The notes under the pieces were generated by a model. It made no database searches. It saw only the letters and a list, made by a program, of their open reading frames with translations, and was not told the DNA's origin. A DNA stretch of 22,097 bases from DALYDD01 sp046049705 (GTDB taxonomy: Bacteria > Patescibacteriota > Minisyncoccia > Phycocordibacterales > CAIZLB01), in contig JBJOQZ010000016.1 of assembly GCA_046049705.1 (NCBI GenBank), forward strand, positions 1 through 22,097, written 5' to 3'. Made by a program: the position numbers and the translations under genes. Of the stretch, positions 21,784 through 22,097 are shown in pieces; position 1 is the stretch's first letter, and every line of letters begins with the position of its first letter.

Positions 21784-21792
21784 CAGAAGTAT

Positions 21793-22097
21793 ATGTTATT
21801 CAATTATAAAGTCATTAATTCAGCTGGAGTACAAGAAGATGGATCAATCGATGCACAGTCTATTGATATTGCAGTAAGTTCACTTCAGAGAAGAGGTATG
21901 GTTGTGGTTTCAATTCATCCTGCAGATGAAGCAAAAGGGATGCTTAGTAAGGACCTTGGTGGATTGTTTCAGGGTATCAAACAAAAAGATATCGTAATCC
22001 TCTCTCGACAGATGTCGACATTGTTTACGTCTCAGGTATCTGCACTTCGTATTTTTAAATTGCTTGCATCGGAAACAGAAAACAGAAATCTTAGAAA
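21793..22097 (+). CDS. pilC: Type IV pilus inner-membrane platform protein PilC, N-terminal part
   Basis: The first 101 codons only; the gene runs off the window. The protein begins MLFNYKVINSAGVQEDGSID, then AVSSLQRRGMVVVSI (about 35-49) and KQKDIVILSRQMSTLFTSQVSALRIFKLLA (about 68-97). That is the start of a GspF/T2SSF domain, whose hallmark is 'F.rqlatll.aGvpl...l..l'. The usual 'aGvpl' turn reads SQVSAL here. PilC is the polytopic platform on which PilB and PilT act. The start is 18 bp after the pilT stop. Confidence 0.88.
   Translation, partial: MLFNYKVINSAGVQEDGSIDAQSIDIAVSSLQRRGMVVVSIHPADEAKGMLSKDLGGLFQGIKQKDIVILSRQMSTLFTSQVSALRIFKLLASETENRNLR

Noticed and set aside
1..22097. UGA recoded as Gly, or a CRISPR array
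   Set aside because: TGA ends several genes at family-consistent lengths. No regularly spaced direct repeats of 20-40 bp were seen.

Overview
The window looks like a chromosomal piece of a small-genome bacterium of the Candidate Phyla Radiation (Patescibacteria, probably a Parcubacteria/Paceibacteria-type lineage). This is an inference from several signs: a compact, AT-leaning sequence; very few Shine-Dalgarno sites; a type IV pilus operon in the order pilM-pilN-pilO-(pilP-like)-pilB-receiver-pilT-pilC; a PilN with an N-terminal FQTSFIPK motif; a cysteine-free MutY-like glycosylase; a stand-alone SWIB protein; and an anchored protein with a Kre9/KNH-type domain. TGA is used as a stop (for example in the Nudix and ComF-like genes), so a UGA-to-Gly recoding lineage is unlikely.

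Layout. 1-2572 (minus strand): SWIB gene, a hairpin terminator, then mutY-like / membrane protein / recG (5' part only) in a tight operon. 2678-5796: an NfsB-type nitroreductase, a PHD-finger-like zinc protein ending at a strong terminator, a BaiN/HI0933-type flavoprotein, and an unknown 141-aa protein with an unusual structured leader and its own strong terminator. 5881-11205: small accessory genes on both strands: a LysE/CadD-like membrane protein, DUF1905, a short VIT/CCC1 transporter, a Kre9-like surface protein, a methyltransferase, a Cys-rich exported protein, DoxX, a YdeI C-terminal-domain protein, DUF1801 and a VOC protein. 11213-13839: an unknown protein, a Nudix-like protein, a methyltransferase flanked by two related structured intergenic elements, and tRNA-Ser(GCU). 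13992-15481: an anchored unknown protein and a zinc-finger-less ComF-like phosphoribosyltransferase. 15603-22097: the type IV pilus operon, cut inside pilC.

How the genes fit together. PilM/N/O and the PilP-like protein should form the inner-membrane alignment complex. PilB powers extension, PilT retraction, and PilC is the platform. A CheY-like receiver sits between the two motor genes. The divergent comF-like gene suggests, but does not prove, a link between pili and DNA uptake. mutY and recG put base repair and fork rescue in one transcription unit.

The most unusual signals are: (i) the pair of related, covarying structured elements at about 12417-12520 and 13542-13700; (ii) the leader at 5322-5380, where the only strong Shine-Dalgarno site lies in mutually exclusive hairpins and serves a 10-codon upstream ORF; (iii) the PHD-like zinc finger; (iv) the cysteine-free MutY relative with Glu at the usual catalytic Asp position; and (v) repeated -10 boxes 7-9 nt before ATG codons, pointing to leaderless mRNAs. 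All domain calls were made by eye from the sequence, with no database search.
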